Shown piece after piece: positions 24,997-32,519 of a DNA stretch of 36,156 bases. The notes under the pieces are model-generated. The model was not told where the DNA came from and did not search any database. It worked only from the letters and a program-made list of their open reading frames with translations. Position 1 is the first letter of the stretch; each line of letters opens with the position of its first letter. This DNA is from Candidatus Latescibacterota bacterium (GTDB taxonomy: Bacteria > Latescibacterota > UBA2968). The DNA lies in NCBI GenBank assembly GCA_022824945.1, contig JAJDYX010000042.1, positions 1 through 36,156 on the forward strand, given 5' to 3'. A program made the position numbers and the translations under genes.

Positions 24997-25106
24997 TTGA
25001 GCATTGCCCCTTCAGACATTCAGTGCTGAAGCCCCTGGACTTGTTAGTGGGGCCGGGTTAAATTTGTAAATAATTAACCACCCCTGTTGCTTCGGGAGCA
25101 GGGCGC

Positions 25107-25145
25107 GAAGCCGTATAGAATTCTATACGGCTTCTGCATTTTTGG
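25107..25145 (+). terminator. Perfect 28-bp palindrome with T-run: terminator or attenuator before the NYN gene
   Basis: 25107-25134 is a perfect palindrome centred on GAATTC (left arm GAAGCCGTATAGAA). It is followed by TGCATTTTT. It lies between the promoter at 24968 and the NYN ribosome site at 25144-25147, so it can act as a terminator of a short RNA or as an attenuator. Confidence 0.65.
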
Positions 25146-25152
25146 AGATTTA

Positions 25153-25815
25153 ATGAAAACGAATGTCTATATTGACGGGCTTAATCTATATTACAGAGCC
25201 GTGCAAGGAACGCAGTATAAATGGCTGGATATAGATGCATTACTCAAAAAAATGTGTCCCCAAAATACCATTAGCAAAATCAAGTATTTCACTTCGATTG
25301 TAAGTTCGCGTCCTAATGATCCCGGACAATCAACGCGCCAACAAATCTATCTACGGGCTTTACGTACTTTTCCGAACATTGAGATTATTGCTGGTCACTT
25401 TTTGACCAGCAAAGTCAGAATGCCACTGGTGACGCCTTCCCCCGAAGGATCAAATACTGCGGAAGTTTGGAGAACGGAAGAAAAAGGATCAGATGTCAAC
25501 CTTGCTGTTCACCTATTAAACGATGCTCATAACAAGGATTATGAGGTTGCTATTGTGGTATCAAACGATTCCGACTTAGGGGAGGCCATCCGCATTGTGA
25601 CTCAAGATATAAACTTGAAAGTAGGTGTTGTATTCCCTGCGGGTGCGATTGATTCGCGTACTGGCACTCGATATAAACTCCGAAAATCACAAACGCTTCT
25701 AAAATATGCTTCGTTTATACGTCAAATTAGACCTGGTGTTCTCTCGCTTAGTCAACTGCCTAATACATTGACTGATGCGAATGGCACTTTTCACAGACCA
25801 CCAGAATGGCAATAA
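25153..25815 (+). CDS. NYN domain (PIN-like) ribonuclease, LabA/DUF88 type
   Basis: 220 aa from ATG 25153, with GGAG 6 nt upstream; the frame is open to 25087, but that part is the palindromic leader. NYN signatures: Asp8 in NVYIDGLNLYY, Asp114 in EEKGSDVNLAVHLL, and Asp139/Asp141 in IVVSNDSDLGEAI, which form the metal-binding acidic cluster of this RNase fold. It lacks extra C-terminal domains such as LOTUS. NYN proteins act in RNA turnover and in some toxin or defence systems. It is the only intact gene of the insert bounded by the two tRNA-Gln tail copies, hence the probable cargo. Confidence 0.87.
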   Translation: MKTNVYIDGLNLYYRAVQGTQYKWLDIDALLKKMCPQNTISKIKYFTSIVSSRPNDPGQSTRQQIYLRALRTFPNIEIIAGHFLTSKVRMPLVTPSPEGSNTAEVWRTEEKGSDVNLAVHLLNDAHNKDYEVAIVVSNDSDLGEAIRIVTQDINLKVGVVFPAGAIDSRTGTRYKLRKSQTLLKYASFIRQIRPGVLSLSQLPNTLTDANGTFHRPPEWQ

Positions 25816-25916
25816 AGAAGTCCAATACATTGGTTCTGGATCGTGGCTCAACGCTATAGCCTGCTCCTGCATGGTTTAAGCAGAGGCCACGATGCCGGCA
25901 CTGTTAATGCAGAGCC

Positions 25917-25984
25917 AAAACAAAAGGCCGTAAGTGCTGTTCATTTACAGCAAAAACTTACGACCTAAAAAAAATTGGTTGCCC
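25917..25984 (-). repeat. Direct-repeat copy B: tRNA-Gln tail and terminator (candidate proximal att site)
   Basis: 68 bp matching 23580-23646. It comprises the last 9 nt of the intact tRNA-Gln (25976-25984 on the plus strand), the T-rich gap and the terminator hairpin. Same orientation as copy A, about 2.34 kb apart. Confidence 0.85.
25921..25965 (-). terminator. Intrinsic terminator of tRNA-Gln
   Basis: Ten-base arms (25956-25965 and 25926-25935, one G-T wobble) with an inner GCTGT/ACAGC pairing, then TTTTG on the minus strand. It starts about 10 nt after the tRNA 3' end. Confidence 0.8.
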
Positions 25985-26049
25985 CTCAGGGATTCGAACC
26001 CCGATACCTGGAACCAAAATCCAGTGTCTTGCCATTAGACGAAGGGGCA
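25976..26049 (-). tRNA. tRNA-Gln (anticodon UUG)
   Basis: 74 nt. Acceptor TGCCCCT pairs with AGGGGCA, discriminator A, encoded CCA (TGG at 25976-25978 on the plus strand). The anticodon stem CTGGA/TCCAG encloses TTTTGGT, giving TTG. The T arm holds GGTTCGAATCC. It lies 57 bp after the stop of glnS on the same strand, with its own promoter between. Confidence 0.95.
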
Positions 26050-26069
26050 ATAACTTATGTTGAAGGGTA

Positions 26070-26098
26070 AATATAAATTTTTAGCCGATTACTGGCAA
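26070..26098 (-). promoter_or_regulatory. Sigma70-type promoter of tRNA-Gln
   Basis: On the minus strand TTGCCA (26098-26093), exactly 17 nt, TATATT (26075-26070), in the gap between the glnS stop and the tRNA. Confidence 0.7.
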
Positions 26099-26106
26099 CT
26101 TTCTTT

Positions 26107-27789
26107 TTACTTTTTCCCACTTCTCATCCTCGCCCATGTGTCGCGCAGGGTAATCGTTCGATTTAATACGAGTTTTTCATCTGATGAATCCGAATCGACA
26201 CAGAAATAGCCCAGTCGTTCGAATTGGACCACACTGCCAACTTCTGCGCCTTTCAGGCTCGGCTCGACATAACATACGGGACGCACTTCAAGGGATTCGG
26301 GATTTAAGTTGTCTGTGAAGTCCTGTCCATCTTCAGTTCGAGTAGGATTTTCCGTCATGAATAGCCGATCAAATAAGCGCACTTCGGCTTTCAGTGCGTG
26401 TTTGGCAGATACCCAGTGCAGGGTTGATCGCACCCGGCGTTTATCGGGTGTTGTGCCGCCGCGGCTTTCTGGATCCCAGGTACAGCGGAGTTCGATTATG
26501 TTGCCGTCGTCATCTTTTATTGCTTCCTGGCAGGTGATATAACACGCTGCGCGCAATCGCACCTCTCGTCCAGGTGCAAGACGGTAAAATTTGCGCGGGG
26601 GATCTTCCATAAAATCTTCCCGCTCGATGTACAATTCCCGGGAAAAGGGCACGGGGCGCGTGCCGGCATCGGGGTCTTCGGGATTGATCATCGCTTCAAA
26701 TGTCTCTTCTTCGCCTTCGGGATAGTTTTCAATGACCACTTTTAAGGGGTCGATTACGCCCATTACCCGAGGGGCTACTTTGTTCAGGTGTTCGCGGATA
26801 TAGAATTCAAACAAATCTATTTCCGCAGTTGTATCCCGCCGGTTCATTCCCACGCGCCAGATAAAATTTTTAATGGCTTGCGGCGGTATCCCGCGCCGTC
26901 GCATGCCCGAAAGCGTGGGCATGCGCGGGTCGTCCCATCCGTTTACGAGATTGCGTTCGACCAGTTGGGTCAACATGCGCTTGCTGGTCAATGTGTAGGT
27001 GATGTTTAGCCGTGCAAATTCAATTTGCTGCGAGGGGAAGATCTCCAACTGCTGGATGTACCAGTCGTACAGGGGGCGGTGTTCTGCGAACTCGATGCTG
27101 CACAGCGAATGCGTGACTTGTTCAATGGCGTCGGATTGTCCGTGCGCCCAGTCGTACATTGGATAAATGCACCATTTGTCACCCGTGCGATGGTGCGATG
27201 TGTGTTTGATCCGATACATGACGGGGTCGCGCATATTCATATTGGGCGATGCCATGTCGGCTTTGGCGCGCAGTGTACACGCGCCATCGGGCAATTTTCC
27301 ATTTTTCATCCGCGCAAACAGATCGAGATTTTCCTCTACGGTGCGATCCCGGTAGGGGCTGTTTTTTCCCGGCTCTGTCACTGTTCCGCGGTACTCGCGT
27401 ATTTCCTGTGGACTCAAGTCGCAGACATAGGCTTTTCCCTGCATAATGAGTTCCACAGCATAATCGTAGAGTTGGTCAAAATAGTCAGAAGCGAAGTGCA
27501 ATCCGTCGCCCCACTCAAAGCCCATCCATTTCAAATCTTCCTGGATAGACTCGACGTATTCGGTGTCTTCCCGGTCCGGGTTGGTATCGTCAAACCGGAG
27601 ATTGCACTGCCCGTCAAATTCCTCGGCGAGACCAAAGTCCAGACAAAAAGCCTTGGCATGGCCGATGTGCAGATAGCCATTTGGCTCTGGGGGGAAGCGC
27701 GTTACGATTTTTTTGTGTTTGCCATTTTTTACGTCTTCGCGAACTATTTCTCGGATGAAATCCGTTGGTGCGTCTTCGGTTGTTGCCAT
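26107..27789 (-). CDS. glnS: Glutaminyl-tRNA synthetase
   Basis: 560 aa, the usual bacterial GlnRS length. Class I signature HIGH at 41-44 ([16 protein letters not shown]) and KMSKS variant LTSKRML at 267-273. [14 protein letters not shown] is the GlnRS/GluRS active-site segment. The C-terminal third is the anticodon-binding beta-barrel pair ([16 protein letters not shown] onward). It charges tRNA-Gln with glutamine in the cytoplasm, so this organism makes Gln-tRNA directly, at least in part. AAAAGG lies about 7 nt before the ATG. Only 19 bp separate it from proS upstream, indicating a proS-glnS operon, and the cognate tRNA-Gln lies just downstream. Confidence 0.97.
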   Translation of the reverse strand: MATTEDAPTDFIREIVREDVKNGKHKKIVTRFPPEPNGYLHIGHAKAFCLDFGLAEEFDGQCNLRFDDTNPDREDTEYVESIQEDLKWMGFEWGDGLHFASDYFDQLYDYAVELIMQGKAYVCDLSPQEIREYRGTVTEPGKNSPYRDRTVEENLDLFARMKNGKLPDGACTLRAKADMASPNMNMRDPVMYRIKHTSHHRTGDKWCIYPMYDWAHGQSDAIEQVTHSLCSIEFAEHRPLYDWYIQQLEIFPSQQIEFARLNITYTLTSKRMLTQLVERNLVNGWDDPRMPTLSGMRRRGIPPQAIKNFIWRVGMNRRDTTAEIDLFEFYIREHLNKVAPRVMGVIDPLKVVIENYPEGEEETFEAMINPEDPDAGTRPVPFSRELYIEREDFMEDPPRKFYRLAPGREVRLRAACYITCQEAIKDDDGNIIELRCTWDPESRGGTTPDKRRVRSTLHWVSAKHALKAEVRLFDRLFMTENPTRTEDGQDFTDNLNPESLEVRPVCYVEPSLKGAEVGSVVQFERLGYFCVDSDSSDEKLVLNRTITLRDTWARMRSGKK

Positions 27790-27808
27790 TTTAAGACCTT
27801 TTGGGTTA

Positions 27809-29542
27809 TTAGTTGTTAGTCTTCAGCTTTTTTATTTCACACCTCACATGTTCTACTACCTGATCCAGAGGCACGTCTGTGCGATCATTTTCATGTCGCA
27901 ATTTCATTTCTATCTGTCCATTTTCCAGGCCGCGCGATCCCACGGTCAATCGTATTGGAATGCCGATTAAATCCGCATCGTTGAATTTTACGCCTGCGCG
28001 TTCATCGCGGTCGTCGAGCAAGACATCCAGTCCCGCGGCTTTTAGTTGTTCATACAATTTTTCGGCGGCTTGCAGTTCTCCTGCGGGTTTTCGGCCGGAC
28101 AGGACTACGATTTGTACCTCAAAGGGCGCGACCGATATCGGCCAGATGATGCCGTGGTCGTCGTGATGGGCTTCGATAATACACGCGAGCAAACGGCCTA
28201 CGCCAATGCCGTAACATCCCATGACGAGGGACTGCGTTTTGCCGTTTTCATCCAGGACTTTCGCGCCCATGCTGTCGCTGTACTTTGTGCCGAGCTTGAA
28301 GATATTGCCCACTTCAATGCCGCGCGTGCTGTCGAGTGGGGCTCCGCATTCTGGGCAGGGCATGCCTTTTTCTACGGCGATGAGGTCTGTGACGATGTTG
28401 GGATCAAAATCGCGTCCCACGTTGACATTTAAACAGTGATACCCTTCCTCATTCGCGCCCGATACAAAATTTGTCCCTTTTGCGATGGCTTCATCTACGA
28501 CTACGATTGCATTTTTCACGGCCATTGGCGACGCATATCCCGGCACTGCGTCAACTGCTGTGATTTCCTCATCCGTTGCAGGACGCAATGCTTGCGCCTT
28601 TACCGCGTTGGCGAGTTTGGTTTCGTTCAATTCGTGATCGCCGCGCAATACCGCAAATATAAATTGTTCTTCGCCACTTATTGTGCCGATCAAAAATACG
28701 GCTTTGGCTGTTTCGCTCTGCGGTACGTTCAAAAATGACGCGACTTCTTCAATGGTTTTACAATTGGGAGTCGCTACTTTTTGCAGGGGTTTTTCGTTTT
28801 CCGCTTCAATGGCTTCCCGTTCATAAGTCGCTACTTGTCGATTGGCTTGATAACCGCATGAATCACATAAGAGCAGGGTGTCTTCGCCACCCGGGTTTAA
28901 GTACATAAATTCATGTGCTTCTGTCCCGCCCATCATTCCCGGGTCGCTTTCTACTGAGATGACGTGGTCGCCCAATCCCGCGCGCTTAAATATTCGCTGA
29001 TATGCTTCGTGCATGCGCGGGTAATACGCATCTAAACCCGCCTGATCGATGTGAAAGCTATACCCGTCTTTCATCGTAAATTCGCGTACGCGAATCAATC
29101 CGCCGCGGCTGCGCGGTTCGTCGCGGAATTTGGTCTGTAGCTGAAACGCGCTCAGTGGCAGTTGTCGGTAACTCTGTACCATGTGACGCGCCAGGTCGGT
29201 TACGGCTTCTTCGTGTGTCATTGCCAAACACATGTCGCGGTCTGCGCGGTCTTTCATGCGCATCATTTCCGGTCCCACATCGTCCCAACGACCGCTCTCG
29301 TGCCAGATTTCTGCGGGTTGCACTACGGGCATTGATATTTCAAAGCAATCTGCGCGTTCCATTTCTTCGCGCAGTATCTGTTCGATCTTTCGCTTCACGC
29401 GCAATCCCAGCGGCAAGAAGCTAAAGATTCCCGATGCCAGAGAACGAATTAAACCCGCGCGCAAGGCCAACTGGTGACTGATTGCCTCTGCATCTGCGGG
29501 CACCTCGCGCAGGGTTTGTGTCAATAATTGAGAATAACGCAT
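27809..29542 (-). CDS. proS: Prolyl-tRNA synthetase (bacterial type with editing insertion)
   Basis: 577 aa, matching the bacterial-type ProRS (about 570). Class II motif 2 region reads [20 protein letters not shown] (around 142-161), and motif 3 is [16 protein letters not shown]. Between them lies the YbaK-like editing insertion ([20 protein letters not shown] onward), which deacylates Ala-tRNA-Pro. The C-terminal anticodon-binding domain includes [20 protein letters not shown]. Cysteine pairs CDSCGY and CPECGAP are present. AAAGGGA precedes the ATG. First gene of the proS-glnS unit. Confidence 0.97.
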   Translation of the reverse strand: MRYSQLLTQTLREVPADAEAISHQLALRAGLIRSLASGIFSFLPLGLRVKRKIEQILREEMERADCFEISMPVVQPAEIWHESGRWDDVGPEMMRMKDRADRDMCLAMTHEEAVTDLARHMVQSYRQLPLSAFQLQTKFRDEPRSRGGLIRVREFTMKDGYSFHIDQAGLDAYYPRMHEAYQRIFKRAGLGDHVISVESDPGMMGGTEAHEFMYLNPGGEDTLLLCDSCGYQANRQVATYEREAIEAENEKPLQKVATPNCKTIEEVASFLNVPQSETAKAVFLIGTISGEEQFIFAVLRGDHELNETKLANAVKAQALRPATDEEITAVDAVPGYASPMAVKNAIVVVDEAIAKGTNFVSGANEEGYHCLNVNVGRDFDPNIVTDLIAVEKGMPCPECGAPLDSTRGIEVGNIFKLGTKYSDSMGAKVLDENGKTQSLVMGCYGIGVGRLLACIIEAHHDDHGIIWPISVAPFEVQIVVLSGRKPAGELQAAEKLYEQLKAAGLDVLLDDRDERAGVKFNDADLIGIPIRLTVGSRGLENGQIEMKLRHENDRTDVPLDQVVEHVRCEIKKLKTNN

Positions 29543-29661
29543 TTTTATCCCTTTAGAAAATCCCTGGAAAATATAAACAAAATATGGGGATCAGAGCCAA
29601 ATATTGTGTTCAGTTTGAAATTGTGGACGATTTTGCGTTACATAAAGTTTCACGATGAGCA

Positions 29662-30342
29662 TCATGCACGCCCAAGTGCGATTAACAGATCTGGACGATT
29701 CGATCCGACAGCGTCAACTCCCAGATCGATAACGCGCTGTATCTCCTCAACCGTGTCGGGGTTCCACGCGCGGATCAGGAGGCCGTGTGCATGTGCTTTT
29801 TGGACGAGCTGGGCGTCAATATTGGGATGCAAGATATGTATCCCTATCGCTCCCATATCGACAGCTTGTTCACATGCATCATCTGGTGGATTCGACCACA
29901 ACGCACCCAGTGCCAGGCTCGGATTAAGCTCACGCGCTTCGCGCAGCCGCTCATGGACAAACGAGGTCAGAAGTATCTCGCTTTCTATATTATTTTGCTC
30001 AACCATCCGAACGACTGGCTCGGCTGTATCTGGCCCTTTCAGTTCAATCTGAAGAACCACTTTTCCGCGCACCAGATCTATCACTTCCTGTAGTGTCGGA
30101 ATGCGCTCTCCTTTGCCAGCGTCCAACTGCTTAATTTCCGCTAACGTAAGGTCGGCGACTGCACCCTGGCCATCGGTCGTCCGATCTACGGTGGTATCGT
30201 GAATGACGACGAGGTGCTGATCGCGCGTGAGATGTACGTCAATTTCGATCTGATCGACGCCGAGATCTATCGCTTTTTGCATAGATAGTAGCGTATTTTC
30301 GGGTTCGAGTTCTGCTGCTCCCCGGTGTCCTGTAAGAATCAT
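29662..30342 (-). CDS. Glycerophosphodiester phosphodiesterase family protein
   Basis: 226 aa from ATG 30342, which has GAGAGG 6 nt upstream; a further ATG at 30360 overlapping the previous stop (ATGA) is the alternative. The GDPD active site is clear: His6-Arg7 in TGHRGAAELEPENT, EIDVHLTRDQHLVVIHD with Glu, Asp and the second catalytic His, and LQIELKG later. The length is that of short cytoplasmic UgpQ-like enzymes. It hydrolyses glycerophosphodiesters to glycerol-3-phosphate and an alcohol. No signal peptide. It follows the MBL-fold gene in the same operon. Confidence 0.9.
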   Translation of the reverse strand: MILTGHRGAAELEPENTLLSMQKAIDLGVDQIEIDVHLTRDQHLVVIHDTTVDRTTDGQGAVADLTLAEIKQLDAGKGERIPTLQEVIDLVRGKVVLQIELKGPDTAEPVVRMVEQNNIESEILLTSFVHERLREARELNPSLALGALWSNPPDDACEQAVDMGAIGIHILHPNIDAQLVQKAHAHGLLIRAWNPDTVEEIQRVIDLGVDAVGSNRPDLLIALGRA

Positions 30343-30356
30343 TTGCGTCCTCTCTT

Positions 30357-31169
30357 TCATAAATTTATCACTAACCCATCTTCGCCCACCATGACTTCGC
30401 CGTTATATTCTTTGCGAATCTGGTCGCCCATGCGATGCACAGCTTGTAGATCACCCGTGATGTCTTCGATTACCAGATGCTTGATTATCACGCGTTTTAC
30501 ATTGGCTTCAGTTGCGATTTCTGCGATTTCTGGCGGTGTAATATGCCAGGATCCCCAGGGTTGAGTCGCCAAAAATTCAGCGGTGCCCGAACACTCTATG
30601 GATAATAGATCGGCATTTTGACAGAATGCTGGGAATTCCGCATCGGGATTTCCATCACCCGTGATTACGACGCGATGATCTTTTGTATCGATGCGATAGA
30701 CGAGTGTGGGGATGCCGCCGTGATCCGTGAATGTTGTGGATAGTTGAAAGTCGTCCGTGGATAGAAATTCGCCTTTTGCGTCGATCTCGATGACTTCTGG
30801 ATCCAGTACACTGTCATCTTTTCCATGTCCTATCCGACTTTGAATATCCTGCTCGAAGGGCGGGCGAATTACATGTGATACAAAGTGTTTTGTCCCGACG
30901 GGACCATAAATTTTGAGGGGTTTTTTGCGTACTTTCACCCAGCCGACAAAGACGAGATAGGGGACATCGACGATGTGATCAAAGTGCAGGTGGGTCAAGA
31001 ATAGCCGATCTACATCTTCGCAATTTACGCCTGCGCGCGCCAGGTTTGTACACGCCGACCGACCGCAATCAAACATCCAGTTCTCATTGCCGATTTGCAA
31101 TAATTGCGAGGGGCCGCCGCGATTCGGATTGTCTCGCACCGCGCCGCTGCCGAGCATGATATATCGCAT
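30357..31169 (-). CDS. MBL-fold metallo-hydrolase (RNase Z / phosphodiesterase-like)
   Basis: 270 aa. The metallo-beta-lactamase fold motif HxHxDH is THLHFDH (His60, His62, Asp64, His65), with TTFTDHGGIPTLVYRI and VVITGDGNPD giving further ligands. Closest in style to the RNase Z/arylsulfatase/cyclic phosphodiesterase branch (MLGSGAVRDNPNRGGPS start). The substrate is not determinable, but proximity to a phosphodiesterase gene fits a phosphoester role. It lies 11 bp downstream of the 2-hydroxyacid dehydrogenase and precedes the GDPD gene. Confidence 0.85.
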   Translation of the reverse strand: MRYIMLGSGAVRDNPNRGGPSQLLQIGNENWMFDCGRSACTNLARAGVNCEDVDRLFLTHLHFDHIVDVPYLVFVGWVKVRKKPLKIYGPVGTKHFVSHVIRPPFEQDIQSRIGHGKDDSVLDPEVIEIDAKGEFLSTDDFQLSTTFTDHGGIPTLVYRIDTKDHRVVITGDGNPDAEFPAFCQNADLLSIECSGTAEFLATQPWGSWHITPPEIAEIATEANVKRVIIKHLVIEDITGDLQAVHRMGDQIRKEYNGEVMVGEDGLVINL

Positions 31170-31180
31170 GATTATATCCT

Positions 31181-32143
31181 CTATAACGGTCCGTTGACGG
31201 GGAATTCGGGTTTTTGTCCGTTGAGAACGCGCACAATATCCGCAGCGACCATTGCCATTTTTTGTATTGATTCAGCCGAATGTCCGGAATAATGGGGCGA
31301 GAGGAGGACGTTGTCGAGTTCGCACAGGGGATTGTCAGGGGTTGCTGGCTCTTGTTCAAAGACGTCGATGATCGCGCCGCCAATTTGTTTGTTTTGGAGT
31401 GCGGTTACGAGTGCCTGTTCGTCGATGACTGGTCCGCGGCTGCAATTGGCGATGATGGCGTGGGGTTGCATGCGGGCGAGTGTGTCGGCGTTGATGAGGT
31501 GATGCGTGTTGTCGAGGAGGGGGACGTTGAGGCTGATATAGTCCGAGGTCGAGAGGAGGTCGTCCAATTCTACGCGGCGCACGTTCAGGTGGTTTTCTTC
31601 TTCTGGAGACGCGGGAAATTCATCGGTGTAGATGACGTTCATTCTGAAGCCGAGGGAGCAGATTTCCGCAAGGCGACGGCCAATGCGACCAAAGCCGATA
31701 ATGCCCAGGGTTTTGCCGAGTAATTCGGGGGCGTGTACGCGGTCTCGAAGTGCCCAGTCGCCAGAGCGGGTTGCGGCATCAGCCTGACCAATTTTGCGCG
31801 GCAGGGCAATGAAGGACATGGCGAGATATTCGGCGACGGCTTCAACGGGGGCACCGGGTGTGTTGACGACGTAGATACCGCGCTGGGTGGCGGCGTCAAC
31901 GTCGATGTTATCGACACCAATACCGTGGCGACCTATGACTTTGAGGCGCGGTGCCCGATCCATTACTGGACCGTCGATGAAGCCCCGGGCGCGTGCGAGA
32001 ATGCCGTCTGCGTCTTGAACCGAGGCGATGATTTGGTCGGGTTCAAAGCCTTTTGCCCAGAGGATTTCGCAGTCGTTTTTGAGAAGGTGATCTTGTCCAC
32101 AGGGATGTACGGGTTCAAAGAGCAGGATGTTGAATTTTGCCAC
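31181..32143 (-). CDS. D-isomer-specific 2-hydroxyacid dehydrogenase (phosphoglycerate dehydrogenase-like, GTG start)
   Basis: 320 aa starting at GTG 32143, with AAGGA 6 nt upstream. NAD-binding GFGRIG at 150-155, and the catalytic triad Arg236 (NCSRGPVID), Glu265 (DVFEQEP) and His284 (SPHYSGHS). The length fits catalytic-core-only members without an ACT domain, so it could be a SerA-like or hydroxypyruvate/other 2-ketoacid reductase. It heads a minus-strand operon with the MBL-fold and GDPD genes, driven by the promoter at 32180-32208. Confidence 0.9.
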   Translation of the reverse strand: MAKFNILLFEPVHPCGQDHLLKNDCEILWAKGFEPDQIIASVQDADGILARARGFIDGPVMDRAPRLKVIGRHGIGVDNIDVDAATQRGIYVVNTPGAPVEAVAEYLAMSFIALPRKIGQADAATRSGDWALRDRVHAPELLGKTLGIIGFGRIGRRLAEICSLGFRMNVIYTDEFPASPEEENHLNVRRVELDDLLSTSDYISLNVPLLDNTHHLINADTLARMQPHAIIANCSRGPVIDEQALVTALQNKQIGGAIIDVFEQEPATPDNPLCELDNVLLSPHYSGHSAESIQKMAMVAADIVRVLNGQKPEFPVNGPL

Positions 32144-32179
32144 AGTGTGTCCTTTCTATTGTTGTTTTGTAAAAAATAT

Positions 32180-32208
32180 AGTGTATATCCAGAGTGTGAT
32201 TTTGTCAA
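32180..32208 (-). promoter_or_regulatory. Sigma70-type promoter of the 2-hydroxyacid dehydrogenase operon
   Basis: On the minus strand TTGACA (32208-32203), exactly 17 nt, TACACT (32185-32180), about 37 nt upstream of the GTG start. It is divergent from the tRNA-Glu promoter. Confidence 0.75.
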
Positions 32209-32240
32209 GATGTGAGGTTTTTATTTTTTTAGATTCTGTC

Positions 32241-32269
32241 TTGCTTCATTTTGAGGTTTTATATATATT
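32241..32269 (+). promoter_or_regulatory. Sigma70-type promoter of tRNA-Glu
   Basis: TTGCTT (32241-32246), exactly 17 nt, TATATT (32264-32269), 17 nt before the tRNA 5' end. Confidence 0.7.
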
Positions 32270-32286
32270 TCATTGCTCTATGAGGC

Positions 32287-32361
32287 GACCCCGTCGTTCA
32301 GTGGTTAGGACACCGGGTTTTCATCCCGGCAACGGGGGTTCGATTCCCCTCGGGGTCGCCA
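32287..32361 (+). tRNA. tRNA-Glu (anticodon UUC)
   Basis: 75 nt. Acceptor GACCCCG pairs with CGGGGTC (32351-32357), discriminator G, encoded CCA (32359-32361). The anticodon stem CCGGG/CCCGG encloses TTTTCAT, giving TTC. The T arm holds GGTTCGATTCC. Its last 9 nt and the terminator behind it are duplicated at 34933-35000. Confidence 0.95.
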
Positions 32362-32420
32362 TTAAAATTAAGTGTATTATTCAAAGGGTCGTGAAGTCAC
32401 GACCCTTATTTTATTGGCGG
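32353..32420 (+). repeat. Direct-repeat copy 1: tRNA-Glu tail and terminator (candidate proximal att site)
   Basis: 68 bp starting at GGGTCGCCA (the last 9 nt of tRNA-Glu) and running through the terminator. It is identical to 34933-35000 except for two changes in the hairpin loop (AG against TC) and one base near the end. Same orientation, 2580 bp apart. Confidence 0.93.
32384..32415 (+). terminator. Intrinsic terminator of tRNA-Glu
   Basis: Perfect 11-bp arms AAGGGTCGTGA (32384-32394) and TCACGACCCTT (32397-32407), then ATTTTATT. Confidence 0.85.
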
Positions 32421-32519
32421 ACAATGGTCCAATTGGTTTGTATTCGCAGTCTCTTCTTCTTACCTTTCATATAGGATCTAAGGTACACACCAAATCGAGT
32501 CAAACTTTAAGAGGCTATA

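Noticed and set aside
25081..25105. A tRNA-Pro(CGG) relic, because GCTTCGGGAGCAGGG resembles a proline anticodon arm
   Set aside because: No acceptor, D or T arm can be matched around it, and the same bases fit the hairpin-rich leader; similarity over 15 nt is not enough.
25087..25152. N-terminal extension of the NYN protein from TTG 25087
   Set aside because: The extension translates the palindromic hairpin, while ATG 25153 has a proper ribosome site and begins with the family's NVYIDGLN motif.
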